From an uncultured Eubacteriales bacterium (GTDB taxonomy: Bacteria; Bacillota; Clostridia; UBA1381), in contig CAJKHT010000008.1 of NCBI GenBank assembly GCA_905199755.1, forward strand, positions 1 through 52,571: a stretch of 52,571 nt of DNA, in the 5' to 3' direction. Both the position numbers and the translations under genes were made by a program. The notes beneath the pieces are model-generated. The model did no database searches and was not told where the DNA came from. It saw only the letters and a program-made list of their open reading frames with translations. Shown here piece by piece: positions 34,301 to 41,589 of the stretch (positions are counted from its first letter, which is position 1; each line of letters starts with the position of its first letter).

Positions 34301-34772
34301 TGCCTGCGTTAATTTCACATCGGATAAGATAACGGCAGACTTGAATGAGTCGGCAAAAAAAGGTTATAAATATACCATACATTTTACGGATTCCGAATCC
34401 GTTTTCGGACACAAGGCAGAGGATATAAGCGTTACTGCCGATGCCTCGGTAAATCCCGTAAAGGAGGTAAAGCTTATGTCCGGCGCAAATACAATAACAA
34501 AAATATCGCAGTGGGATAAAAAATCCGAATTGAAGCTTAAGGTCGCGGCTGATACCGACTACTTTGAAAAGGAAACGGACACGGTAATGCTGGCAAAATA
34601 TAATGCAGACGGCATGCTGACGGGAGTGCAGCTTGAAAAGCTTGATGTCGGCACGGAAAAGGCAGAGACGGAATATGCGGTGCGGATTACGGCGGCCGAT
34701 ATTCCCGATAAGCTTAAGATATTTATATGGAATATCGGAATGCGTCCTTTGCATGAGGAATTCGTATATTAA
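31338..34772 (+). CDS. Multidomain secreted GH10 endo-1,4-beta-xylanase-like enzyme
   Basis: A 1144-residue exported enzyme. Order: signal peptide (1-26), stalk-like domain (about 30-150), CBM-like beta-sandwich (about 170-320), GH10 domain (about 340-700), short Ig-like strand region, LamG-like module (about 735-940, starts YLYDFEG), Ig-like module and the operon's C-terminal domain ending IFIWNIGMRP. GH10 residues are intact: PENAYKW, RGHVLWW, acid/base Glu505 in WDVLNEP, IQAH, and nucleophile Glu610 in ITEYD. After RGHVLWW the usual His is Asp. Substrate is likely xylan or a related beta-1,4-glycan. The start follows AAAGGGGAG; an in-frame ATG nine codons earlier is less likely. Confidence 0.9.
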   Translation: MYFKRLLSIVLSVVFICAGIPGAAAESTGAFYAENDILMYVGKPDAFYKRDKVPVDILNGNVSPYKESGTIYVPLEFVTRCANVRLIKDLENIGAYTVNGNAVSAVMKNGTPYITAKKAAEITGRNALIDGDCVVLTYNSSNTGYDSIFKKARNDFDNTYHVVPDEGKGTVFAKSAALYGTDCEYREFTADIRGTRTTGARLIVNEKPQYSYSTKFEFTCETGIKKSDVGLVSFYARSGTAGAAAKMNVTMERRSDYQKILAQEIELGNEWKKYDLPFTAEMDMEKNNSRLYFGLGYAKQVIEIADAKTVLYSGIYREQDLPSTALTYKNQSDREWYNAALSDISENRVKDVTVKLLDEKANPIKDAEVEITMEDHLFNYGTSVNQFYVTETTKEDVGNGYTVSENISRFKSTLKEYFNTAVPENAYKWALWAGRKQNSDMCATVLKEMGLRMRGHVLWWDAIDFAPKGSDGKPAEVTDEDVKNHISELAEAYKGRTAEWDVLNEPVKSRGIFLKDTEYGSEAIIKDWFDTARRADPNAILYVNETNITGEDGDNFESFKKIVDGMIANSVDFDAVGIQAHMSSYPQSPKKMSEIIKSFTDLGKKVSITEYDMFSRNEQLQADYLKDLFIASYANPNVIGFNMWGHWDNDHWRRLSPMFRSDWTPKPGALIWQGLTKHVFASNVKGRSAADGTVKAELYEGTYNVRVTRNGVLHEYKLTVSDSGAHTIRFENSLYDLPYLYDFEGRSTGEYLSAAQTDNSGQQVGQWSGYVSGVVNIGEAEDMGHVIKCTSTSDINIQHNMAYNTNTVNLKLSMNISERNRTRTINAIDNSGKETAMMKISAINGGKNEVYYYGAGGYVKLAEISADKWFDFNFEINPVMKTFKAAITDKSGNIAAYTEKGVLNAASGGNLRKWSVCSKGTAAEMMYIDNVSMSRSGGLYRKIVQAQDNGSIPQGTRELTIYTGESIKAGAKAEVYREHDGVSEKAENACVNFTSDKITADLNESAKKGYKYTIHFTDSESVFGHKAEDISVTADASVNPVKEVKLMSGANTITKISQWDKKSELKLKVAADTDYFEKETDTVMLAKYNADGMLTGVQLEKLDVGTEKAETEYAVRITAADIPDKLKIFIWNIGMRPLHEEFVY

Positions 34773-34794
34773 GAACAAGAAATGAGGGTTCAAT

Positions 34795-35757
34795 ATGAAG
34801 AATGAGCTTACTGCTGAAAAATCAGCCTTTTATAAGCAGAAATTAAAAGCAGAAAGACGAAAAAGAATTAAAAGGAATAAATATCTGTATTTTATGCTGA
34901 TACCGATTGTGATATACTTTATTATATTCAAGTATCTGCCTATGTACGGATTGGTAATTGCGTTTAAGAATTTCAAATTCTCAGACGGGATTTTAGGCAG
35001 TAAATGGGTAGGGCTGGAGCATTTCAGAAATCTGCTCGGAAATGCGGATTTTTATAAAATCCTGCGCAATACTCTTTTGCTCAACTTATATGCGATTATA
35101 TTCAGCTTTCCGGCGCCGATTATACTTGCGGTGCTGATGAATGAACTTAGGAATGAACGTTTTAAAAAGACGGTGCAAAGTATTTTGTATATGCCGCATT
35201 TTCTGTCGTGGATTATTCTTGGCGGATTGATTATGAATATTTTTTCGCCGAGTACGGGTATAGTCAATCTGATAATCAAAATGCTTGGCGGTGAGCCGAG
35301 ATATTTCATGATTGACAGCGTTTGGTGGCAGGTCATTTTCACAGCCTCGGGCATATGGCAGTCGGCAGGCTGGGGAACGATTATCTATCTTGCCGCCATT
35401 ACGGGAATTGATCCCGAGCTTTATGAGGCTGCCGAGCTTGACGGCGCAGGCAGACTGAAAAAGATGAGATATATAACACTGCCGTGTATCAAGGGCACAA
35501 TTTCGATTATGCTTATACTGAGAATGGGAAGTGTTATGGACGTAGGCTTTGAGCAGATTATTGCACTGCAAAACGATGCGGTGCTTGACGTGTCGGACGT
35601 TATAAGCACCTATGTTTATCGCGTCGGCTTGCAGGGAGCGCAGTACAGCTACACTACGGCGATAGGATTTTTCCAGTCGTTTATAAGTCTGATACTTGTA
35701 GTTGCAACCAATATGCTTATAAAGAGGGTTAATGACAACGAAGGCGGATTATGGTAA
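34795..35757 (+). CDS. Sugar ABC transporter permease (LplB/YtmP type)
   Basis: A 320-residue inner-membrane subunit with six predicted helices. The EAA loop that contacts the ATPase is EAAELDGAGRLKKMRYITLP (about residues 210-229). N-terminal YFMLIPIVIYFIIFKYLPMYG is typical of the LplB family of oligosaccharide importers. Its natural partner is the LplC-type permease encoded 12.5 kb downstream. A GAGGG-like site precedes the ATG. No ATP-binding subunit is in the window, so a shared MsmX-type ATPase is expected. Confidence 0.93.
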   Translation: MKNELTAEKSAFYKQKLKAERRKRIKRNKYLYFMLIPIVIYFIIFKYLPMYGLVIAFKNFKFSDGILGSKWVGLEHFRNLLGNADFYKILRNTLLLNLYAIIFSFPAPIILAVLMNELRNERFKKTVQSILYMPHFLSWIILGGLIMNIFSPSTGIVNLIIKMLGGEPRYFMIDSVWWQVIFTASGIWQSAGWGTIIYLAAITGIDPELYEAAELDGAGRLKKMRYITLPCIKGTISIMLILRMGSVMDVGFEQIIALQNDAVLDVSDVISTYVYRVGLQGAQYSYTTAIGFFQSFISLILVVATNMLIKRVNDNEGGLW

Positions 35758-35777
35758 TATAGGAAAGTGAGGCAGGT

Positions 35778-37424
35778 ATGAAAAAAACGATCAAGGCTTT
35801 GATAGCGGCATGCATTGCTGCCGCCATGCCGATTGCGGGTGCTTCCGCAAAAGACTATTTCTGCGACTTTGAGAACGGCAGCACCGACGGCTTAAGTATA
35901 ACTTCGGCGCAGCTGAGTGTAGAGGACAGAGGAGACGAAAACGGAAATGCATTGCATATAACAAGCGACAATGGCAGACGGAATTATCTGTATCTGAACG
36001 TTGAGCCGGGCAGCGTGGAGGACGAGTTTGTAATTTCATATACGTACAGGCAGTTCAGCAGAGCGGCAAGATACTTCTATCTGAGGGGATATCAGGCAGG
36101 CGGACAAAGCGAGTATGCATCAATTTTACTCAGACATAAAAATGACGGCGGCTTGTATTACGATCCGTCGGGAAGCAATAATGCAGGCTCATGGTTCGCA
36201 AATTCTCCCGGAAACGGTTATTCCGAAACAGAGTGGAATTATGTATCGCTGCTTGTAAACAGAAAAACGCGTACATGCAAAATTGCCTATATCCGCAAAG
36301 ACGGTACGGTTGAGCGAGGCGAGGCAATAAAAATGACCGGTGCCTTTAATGACAGAATAGCGGGAGATATTTTGGGATTTCAGGTTACAAGCGAGGGATT
36401 TGCAACAGAGGATTGCTGGTATGATGATGTGACCATAGCAAATGTCGGCACCGATGCGGATTTTAAGATGTCACCCGTTAAAACAAGCATTGAAGAAAAA
36501 GCTGTGCCGGAGGAAAGAACGGTAACTCTCAAATATCCGATATGTTCGGTAAAAACAGGATATGCGAACAGTGACAATGTGAAGATTACGGCAGAAAAGA
36601 ACGGCGAAACTCAGGAAATAAAGAATTTTGAAATTGACGAAAATCCGAACAGCATAAGCATAAGCTTCGGAGAGGATTTAATTTCAAATGCGGCGTATAC
36701 GGTCTCTTTTGCCGATTCCGTAACAAACGCATTCGGTCAGAAGCTTGCGGACTATACATTTAAGACGGGCGCTGCCGAGGGCACATGCCTGGTTGAAGAC
36801 GTAAAATTTTTCAATGCCGATAAGGAAGCGGCTACAGAAGCAATTTTGGCAAATGTAAGCAAAATAGAAATAAAATATGAGAATCCGATGTCGGACGGCT
36901 TTGACGGTGTAAGCCTTGACGGTGCGGAGTTTGAAAACAGCTATAATGAAAATACAAGAACACAGACTCTGACGTTAAAAAAAGCACTGAAGCCGTTTAC
37001 GGAATATGAGCTGGTTATCCCGTCTGACTTGAAGGATGTTTACGGCAATTCTTTGGACGGGGAAAAGGTTCGTTTTTCGACAATAGCGTCCGCATATGAT
37101 ATTTCATATGATATTACCGCCGGAGGAAAAGCGGCGGCATCTTTGAAGGATATATCGGCAGGAAGTGAATTTGAGATTAAGACCGTATTGAACGGTATGG
37201 ACGGACAAACGGACAGTGCGTATATGTGGGTAACGTTTTACGGTGCGGACGGCGGAATAAAAGGCTGCGCATATAAAGCATTCAACAGTGCGGACGGTGC
37301 GGCGGCAGCATTAAAAATGCCGGAGGGTATGGAAAACGGTCAGATAAGAATAATCATTACCGATAAAAGCTTCAGACCGCTCGGGCAAAAATGTATAATT
37401 ACGGGAGGCGGAATAAATGAATAA
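35778..37424 (+). CDS. Secreted LamG/Ig-like surface protein, paralogue of the first gene
   Basis: A 548-residue exported protein with a signal peptide (1-24), a LamG-like module beginning YFCDFENGSTDG (about 26-225), two Ig-like SbsA/Big_5-type modules (about 235-335 and 340-435, each ending in a YTFKTG or VRFSTI strand) and a C-terminal domain with WVTFYGADGGIKG. It resembles the second half of the first gene product of the operon. No enzyme motif is seen, so a glycan-binding or display role is inferred. The 3' end overlaps the next gene by 8 nt. Confidence 0.8.
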   Translation: MKKTIKALIAACIAAAMPIAGASAKDYFCDFENGSTDGLSITSAQLSVEDRGDENGNALHITSDNGRRNYLYLNVEPGSVEDEFVISYTYRQFSRAARYFYLRGYQAGGQSEYASILLRHKNDGGLYYDPSGSNNAGSWFANSPGNGYSETEWNYVSLLVNRKTRTCKIAYIRKDGTVERGEAIKMTGAFNDRIAGDILGFQVTSEGFATEDCWYDDVTIANVGTDADFKMSPVKTSIEEKAVPEERTVTLKYPICSVKTGYANSDNVKITAEKNGETQEIKNFEIDENPNSISISFGEDLISNAAYTVSFADSVTNAFGQKLADYTFKTGAAEGTCLVEDVKFFNADKEAATEAILANVSKIEIKYENPMSDGFDGVSLDGAEFENSYNENTRTQTLTLKKALKPFTEYELVIPSDLKDVYGNSLDGEKVRFSTIASAYDISYDITAGGKAAASLKDISAGSEFEIKTVLNGMDGQTDSAYMWVTFYGADGGIKGCAYKAFNSADGAAAALKMPEGMENGQIRIIITDKSFRPLGQKCIITGGGINE

Positions 37425-39060
37425 AATTCTGACATTTTCGTTGACGGCGGCAATATGTCTTTGCGCCGGAACAGCATATGCCGAAATAGAAAATCCTACC
37501 TTCGGAGCTTCAATGGACGCGCATTTTAATATAACTACATTTAAAAATCAGGAGGTTACATTTTCGATTTTTAAGCAAAAGGATAATGAGATATTGCCTG
37601 ACGGCTGTGTTTATCAGACTCAGCTTACTACAGATGAAAGCGGAGCGTTTACGGAGGATATTACTCTTAACGCCCCGAGCGGACATTATACTGCCGTTCT
37701 GTCATCAAGGGCGCATAAGACTGTCGAGGAGCTGCCGTTTTATTACATAAACAAAAAGCATCTGGAAAATACAATAGAAGCCATAAACAAAGCGTCCTCG
37801 GCGGAAGAACTGGGAAAGGTATTAAATGCTTCGTGGGAGGAAATAGAGGCAGACACGGAGCTGATAAACAAGGTGCAAAACACAGATGAACTGTATGACA
37901 GGCTTTTTAGGAATGTGAGCATGACGGTCACGGAGGAAAAGCTTGCGGATTACAGAAAATTTATAAGAGAGCAGACAATCTGTGAGCTTGCCGACGAGGG
38001 CGTACTTGAGGAAATAATTAAATATGCAGAGGAATTCGGACTTGACAAGCTCAATGTCTGGAATGATTTTAAGACCTCAAGCCAGGAAAAGAATGCTCTT
38101 GCCGGAATGAAAGGCACAAAGCCGCAGAATGCGTCGGATTTTGCAAAAAAGCTTGAAGAACGTGCCGTTGTGCGCGTTATATGCGGCAGTGAAGCGGCAA
38201 AAATAAAGCCAATGCTTGACAAATACGGTGAAATCGCCGGATTGTCGGCGCTTATATCCGAAATCAATGCATTGAACGACAGACAGCAGTATAGTGTATA
38301 TGCTGCCGCCGCACGTTCGGGGGCATATTTGTACAGTACGTTAAGGACCGATATTTCATCAGCCCTGTCGGAAGCTAAAAGACAATCCGGCTCAACCTCG
38401 TCCTCTGTAGGCGGAGGCGGCGGAGGCGGCTCGATTTCATCGGGCAGCAAAGGCAGCGTGTCGGTCATTTCGCCGGTAAGCGGAGCTGTATCGGAGAGTA
38501 CAGCGCAGACGGCAAAAGTACCGTTTACCGATTTGGAGAACTGTGACTGGGCAAGAGAGGCAATCGAGGCATTATATAAAAAGAATATTGTTTCGGGACG
38601 TTCCGAGAACAGCTTTGTTCCGAATGACAGTGTCACCCGTGAGGAATTTCTCACAATGCTTATGAATGCGCTGAGCTTAAACGACTTGTCTGCCGAATGT
38701 GATTTTGCGGATGCGTCAAAAGACCGCTGGAGCTATAAAACAATTGCATCTGCCGCCAAATACGGTATTTTGCAGGGGTATAACGGATACTGTAATCCGT
38801 CGGATAAAATCACAAGACAGGATTTGACGGCTATGGCATACCGTGCTCTTAAGGTTTCCGATATAAAACTTGCTCAAACGAGAGATTACGTGTATTTCAG
38901 TGATAATTACGAAATAGCCGATTACGCAGCGGAGGCGGTGGAAATCATGTATAGGTCGGGCGTGATAAACGGCATGACCGAAAGCGAGTTTGTGCCGAAC
39001 GAAGCGGCAACAAGAGCGCAGAGTGCAAAGATTATTTATGAGATAATCAAGAACAGATAA
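37417..39060 (+). CDS. SLH-domain cell-surface anchor protein
   Basis: A 547-residue exported protein: signal peptide (1-22), a beta-sandwich-like N-terminal domain (about 25-110), a largely helical middle (about 110-320, with repeats of NDFKTSSQEKNALAGMKG type), a Ser/Gly linker with seven glycines (about 322-345), then three SLH modules (about 368-545). SLH signatures are FTDLENCDWAREAIEALYKK, FADASKDRWSYKTIASAAKYG and FSDNYEIADYAAEAVEIMYRSG with the TRxE/TRQD/TRAQ motifs. SLH domains bind pyruvylated secondary cell-wall polymer, so it should tether to the wall. It overlaps the preceding gene by 8 nt, indicating coupled expression. Confidence 0.9.
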   Translation: MNKILTFSLTAAICLCAGTAYAEIENPTFGASMDAHFNITTFKNQEVTFSIFKQKDNEILPDGCVYQTQLTTDESGAFTEDITLNAPSGHYTAVLSSRAHKTVEELPFYYINKKHLENTIEAINKASSAEELGKVLNASWEEIEADTELINKVQNTDELYDRLFRNVSMTVTEEKLADYRKFIREQTICELADEGVLEEIIKYAEEFGLDKLNVWNDFKTSSQEKNALAGMKGTKPQNASDFAKKLEERAVVRVICGSEAAKIKPMLDKYGEIAGLSALISEINALNDRQQYSVYAAAARSGAYLYSTLRTDISSALSEAKRQSGSTSSSVGGGGGGGSISSGSKGSVSVISPVSGAVSESTAQTAKVPFTDLENCDWAREAIEALYKKNIVSGRSENSFVPNDSVTREEFLTMLMNALSLNDLSAECDFADASKDRWSYKTIASAAKYGILQGYNGYCNPSDKITRQDLTAMAYRALKVSDIKLAQTRDYVYFSDNYEIADYAAEAVEIMYRSGVINGMTESEFVPNEAATRAQSAKIIYEIIKNR

Positions 39061-39085
39061 AATGTATGGCAGGAGGAATAACAGG

Positions 39086-41557
39086 ATGAAAAACAGGCTT
39101 ATCTCATTGCTGATAGGCGGAATTTTATGTCTGTCCGTGTTTAATGCATATGCCGCGTCGGAAACAAAGAAATTTGCGGACGAGTCGGGACTGGTAAGCG
39201 GACTGGGAATAATGCCGCCGTATGAGGACGGTACATTCGGCGCCGAGGACGCTATGACGCGCGGTGAATTTGCGGGAATTATATACAGACTGATGAAGCT
39301 CAATTCGGTTTCGGACAGTAGCCGATATACCGACATTGCGGATAATGCATATAAAAATGAAATCAATGTCTTGACGGAGCTGGGAATATTCAACGGTACA
39401 TCGGAGGATAAATTCAGTCCCGATGAAAGAATTTCGGGTGCGGGAGCGGTGAAAACCGTGCTGCTTGCCATGAATTACAAGCCGTACAGCAATGAATATC
39501 CGTCAGGCTATCTTATGACGGCTTCAACACTCGGATTTACGGACGAAATCGAATATGTGGGCGAATCGGGGTATATAACGCGTGCGGAGCTGGCAAAGCT
39601 TATATATAACGGCTTGACATGCAGCTACGGGACTGTATATAATAAAGGGTATCAGTCATATGAAAAAACAGATTCGACAGTGCTTGAGCGTGAATATAAT
39701 ATAGCTCTGATTGACGGAATAGTTGAAAGGAACGATATAACCGGTTTGTACACAGAGGGCGGACTGGGAGAAAATCTTATTAAAATAGGCGATGTGACGG
39801 TATCTGCTCCGCAGTGCCGCGATATGATAGGACAAAGGGTAAGGCTTTATTATGATAAAGAGGAAATGACAGCTATCTATGCCGACAACACCAAAAATGA
39901 AATTTTAAACATTTTTTCGGAGGATGCGGATTACAGGAACGGTGAATTGTCATATTATTCGGGAAACAGCGAAAAAAAGCTTAAGCTCGATAAGGAGTAT
40001 ATCTGTATTTACAATTTCAGCCCTGTCGGTTTTTTAACCGAAAGCTATATGCCTAAGAACGGGACAATAGAGCTTATTGACAATGACCGAGACGGTAAAT
40101 ATGACGTTGTAAGGGTTATGGATTATACCTCATACCGTGTAAGCTCGTCAGATGAAAACAGGATATATTTCCGTAATTCCGGCGGAAAATACCTGGATAT
40201 TGAAAATAAGAACATTATTAACGGCGGCAGCGGAGCTGTAAGCTTTGCCGAAAATGATGTAATAAGCTATATTTCAAACGGCGATACGGTGTTTGTTATA
40301 AAATCAAACAATACGGTAAAGGGTAAGGTTTCAAGCGTATCCGAGCGCGGCGGCAGACATTATGTAACAATAGACGGAACCGAATACCTGATTGTAAATG
40401 ACGGAAGCTTTGATTACAGCGCAGGGACAGACGCGGAATTTTATCTGGACTTTATGGGCGGCATTGCGGATATTAAGGATAACGGAACAAATCTTTCCGT
40501 AGGTTATCTGCGGAGGATATATTATGAGCAGGCGGATAACATGCTTCATGCGCTTATATATGTAAGCGGAAATTCATCTGTTCAGTATCCGATTGCGGCA
40601 CAGTACAGTCTTGACGGTAAATCGGTAAAAACTGCCGGTCTGAATCCGGACAGCGCAGCTTCGGAAAAGCTGCCGCCGGCAAATCAGCTTGTACGTTTTA
40701 AGCTGAATAATAAAAATGAAATATCCGTGATAGACACGGCGCAAAAGGGAACCGGCAGCGGTGACGACAGACTGAAGCTGGTTTATGACGGAACGGCGCA
40801 GTTCAAAAGCGGCAGCGGCAATTTCGGCGGTAAGGTGTTTGCGAATAACTCCACCAAGCTGATAGATGTTTCCGGCAACAGAACGGTTTTCAGCACAAAG
40901 GCATACTCAACACTGCAGAACGACAGTATATATACAATAAAAGCATATGCTCTTTCCGACGACACGCTTATGTCAAAATACATATTGACGTATAATGCCG
41001 GCAGCGGTGACTCAATATCGAATGACACGAGGATAGCGGTTGTAAAGGACATGGGCAAAGCGATTAATAATGATGATTTGGAAGCGGATAATATTGTTAT
41101 TCTGGACGATAACACTGAAAAAAGCTTTTTCATCTCGGATAAATGCGAGGTCGAAAACGGTAAAACGGAAGAAATAGAGCCCGGAGATGTTGTGAGATAC
41201 GCTACTGACGAAAACGGTGAAATATCAAGAATAATTCTGTATCTGCACGGAAAAACGGGAACTGTCACAGGCAAGAATCCGAGCGGAGATTTTATCAGCC
41301 ATTTCCGTACATTGTACGGTACGGTAAGCCGAAAGAACGACGGCATTATCCTGATAAAAAATGATGCTTTGGAGGAGGCGCATCTGGCGCAGAGCTTCAG
41401 GATTTATTCGGTCGATTTATCGGGCAGAAAGCCGAAGGTATCGATAGGCAGCGTATCCGATATTTATTCCGAGGAGGAAAAGGGCAGCGAAGCAAGCCGT
41501 GTGTTTATACAGACGCGCTACGGAGATCCGAACACAATGGTAATATACAATAATTAA
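39086..41557 (+). CDS. Large SLH-domain surface protein with repeated beta modules
   Basis: An 823-residue exported protein with a signal peptide (1-24, ending AYAAS) and SLH modules at the N-terminus (about 25-190: DESGLVSGLGIMPPYEDGTF, TRGEF; YTDIADNAYKNEINVLTELG; TRAELAKLIYNG). The remainder (about 200-820) is a chain of small beta-rich units such as VSSVSERGGRHYVTIDGTEY that repeat roughly every 60-90 residues; I do not recognise a family. SLH repeat 3 is degenerate. GGAGG lies 13 nt before the ATG. With the previous gene it gives two wall-attached proteins in the operon, one anchored C-terminally and one N-terminally. Confidence 0.87.
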   Translation: MKNRLISLLIGGILCLSVFNAYAASETKKFADESGLVSGLGIMPPYEDGTFGAEDAMTRGEFAGIIYRLMKLNSVSDSSRYTDIADNAYKNEINVLTELGIFNGTSEDKFSPDERISGAGAVKTVLLAMNYKPYSNEYPSGYLMTASTLGFTDEIEYVGESGYITRAELAKLIYNGLTCSYGTVYNKGYQSYEKTDSTVLEREYNIALIDGIVERNDITGLYTEGGLGENLIKIGDVTVSAPQCRDMIGQRVRLYYDKEEMTAIYADNTKNEILNIFSEDADYRNGELSYYSGNSEKKLKLDKEYICIYNFSPVGFLTESYMPKNGTIELIDNDRDGKYDVVRVMDYTSYRVSSSDENRIYFRNSGGKYLDIENKNIINGGSGAVSFAENDVISYISNGDTVFVIKSNNTVKGKVSSVSERGGRHYVTIDGTEYLIVNDGSFDYSAGTDAEFYLDFMGGIADIKDNGTNLSVGYLRRIYYEQADNMLHALIYVSGNSSVQYPIAAQYSLDGKSVKTAGLNPDSAASEKLPPANQLVRFKLNNKNEISVIDTAQKGTGSGDDRLKLVYDGTAQFKSGSGNFGGKVFANNSTKLIDVSGNRTVFSTKAYSTLQNDSIYTIKAYALSDDTLMSKYILTYNAGSGDSISNDTRIAVVKDMGKAINNDDLEADNIVILDDNTEKSFFISDKCEVENGKTEEIEPGDVVRYATDENGEISRIILYLHGKTGTVTGKNPSGDFISHFRTLYGTVSRKNDGIILIKNDALEEAHLAQSFRIYSVDLSGRKPKVSIGSVSDIYSEEEKGSEASRVFIQTRYGDPNTMVIYNN

Positions 41558-41589
41558 CCGTATTGTCGGAAGAAAGGGTGAGGCAAAAT

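Noticed and set aside
38408..38429. Short GGCGGAGGCGGC repeat
   Set aside because: It is coding sequence for a polyglycine linker, not a DNA repeat element.
37950..38654. 234-codon frame antisense to the SLH gene, with a proline run
   Set aside because: The proline run is just the complement of the glycine-linker codons of the real gene.
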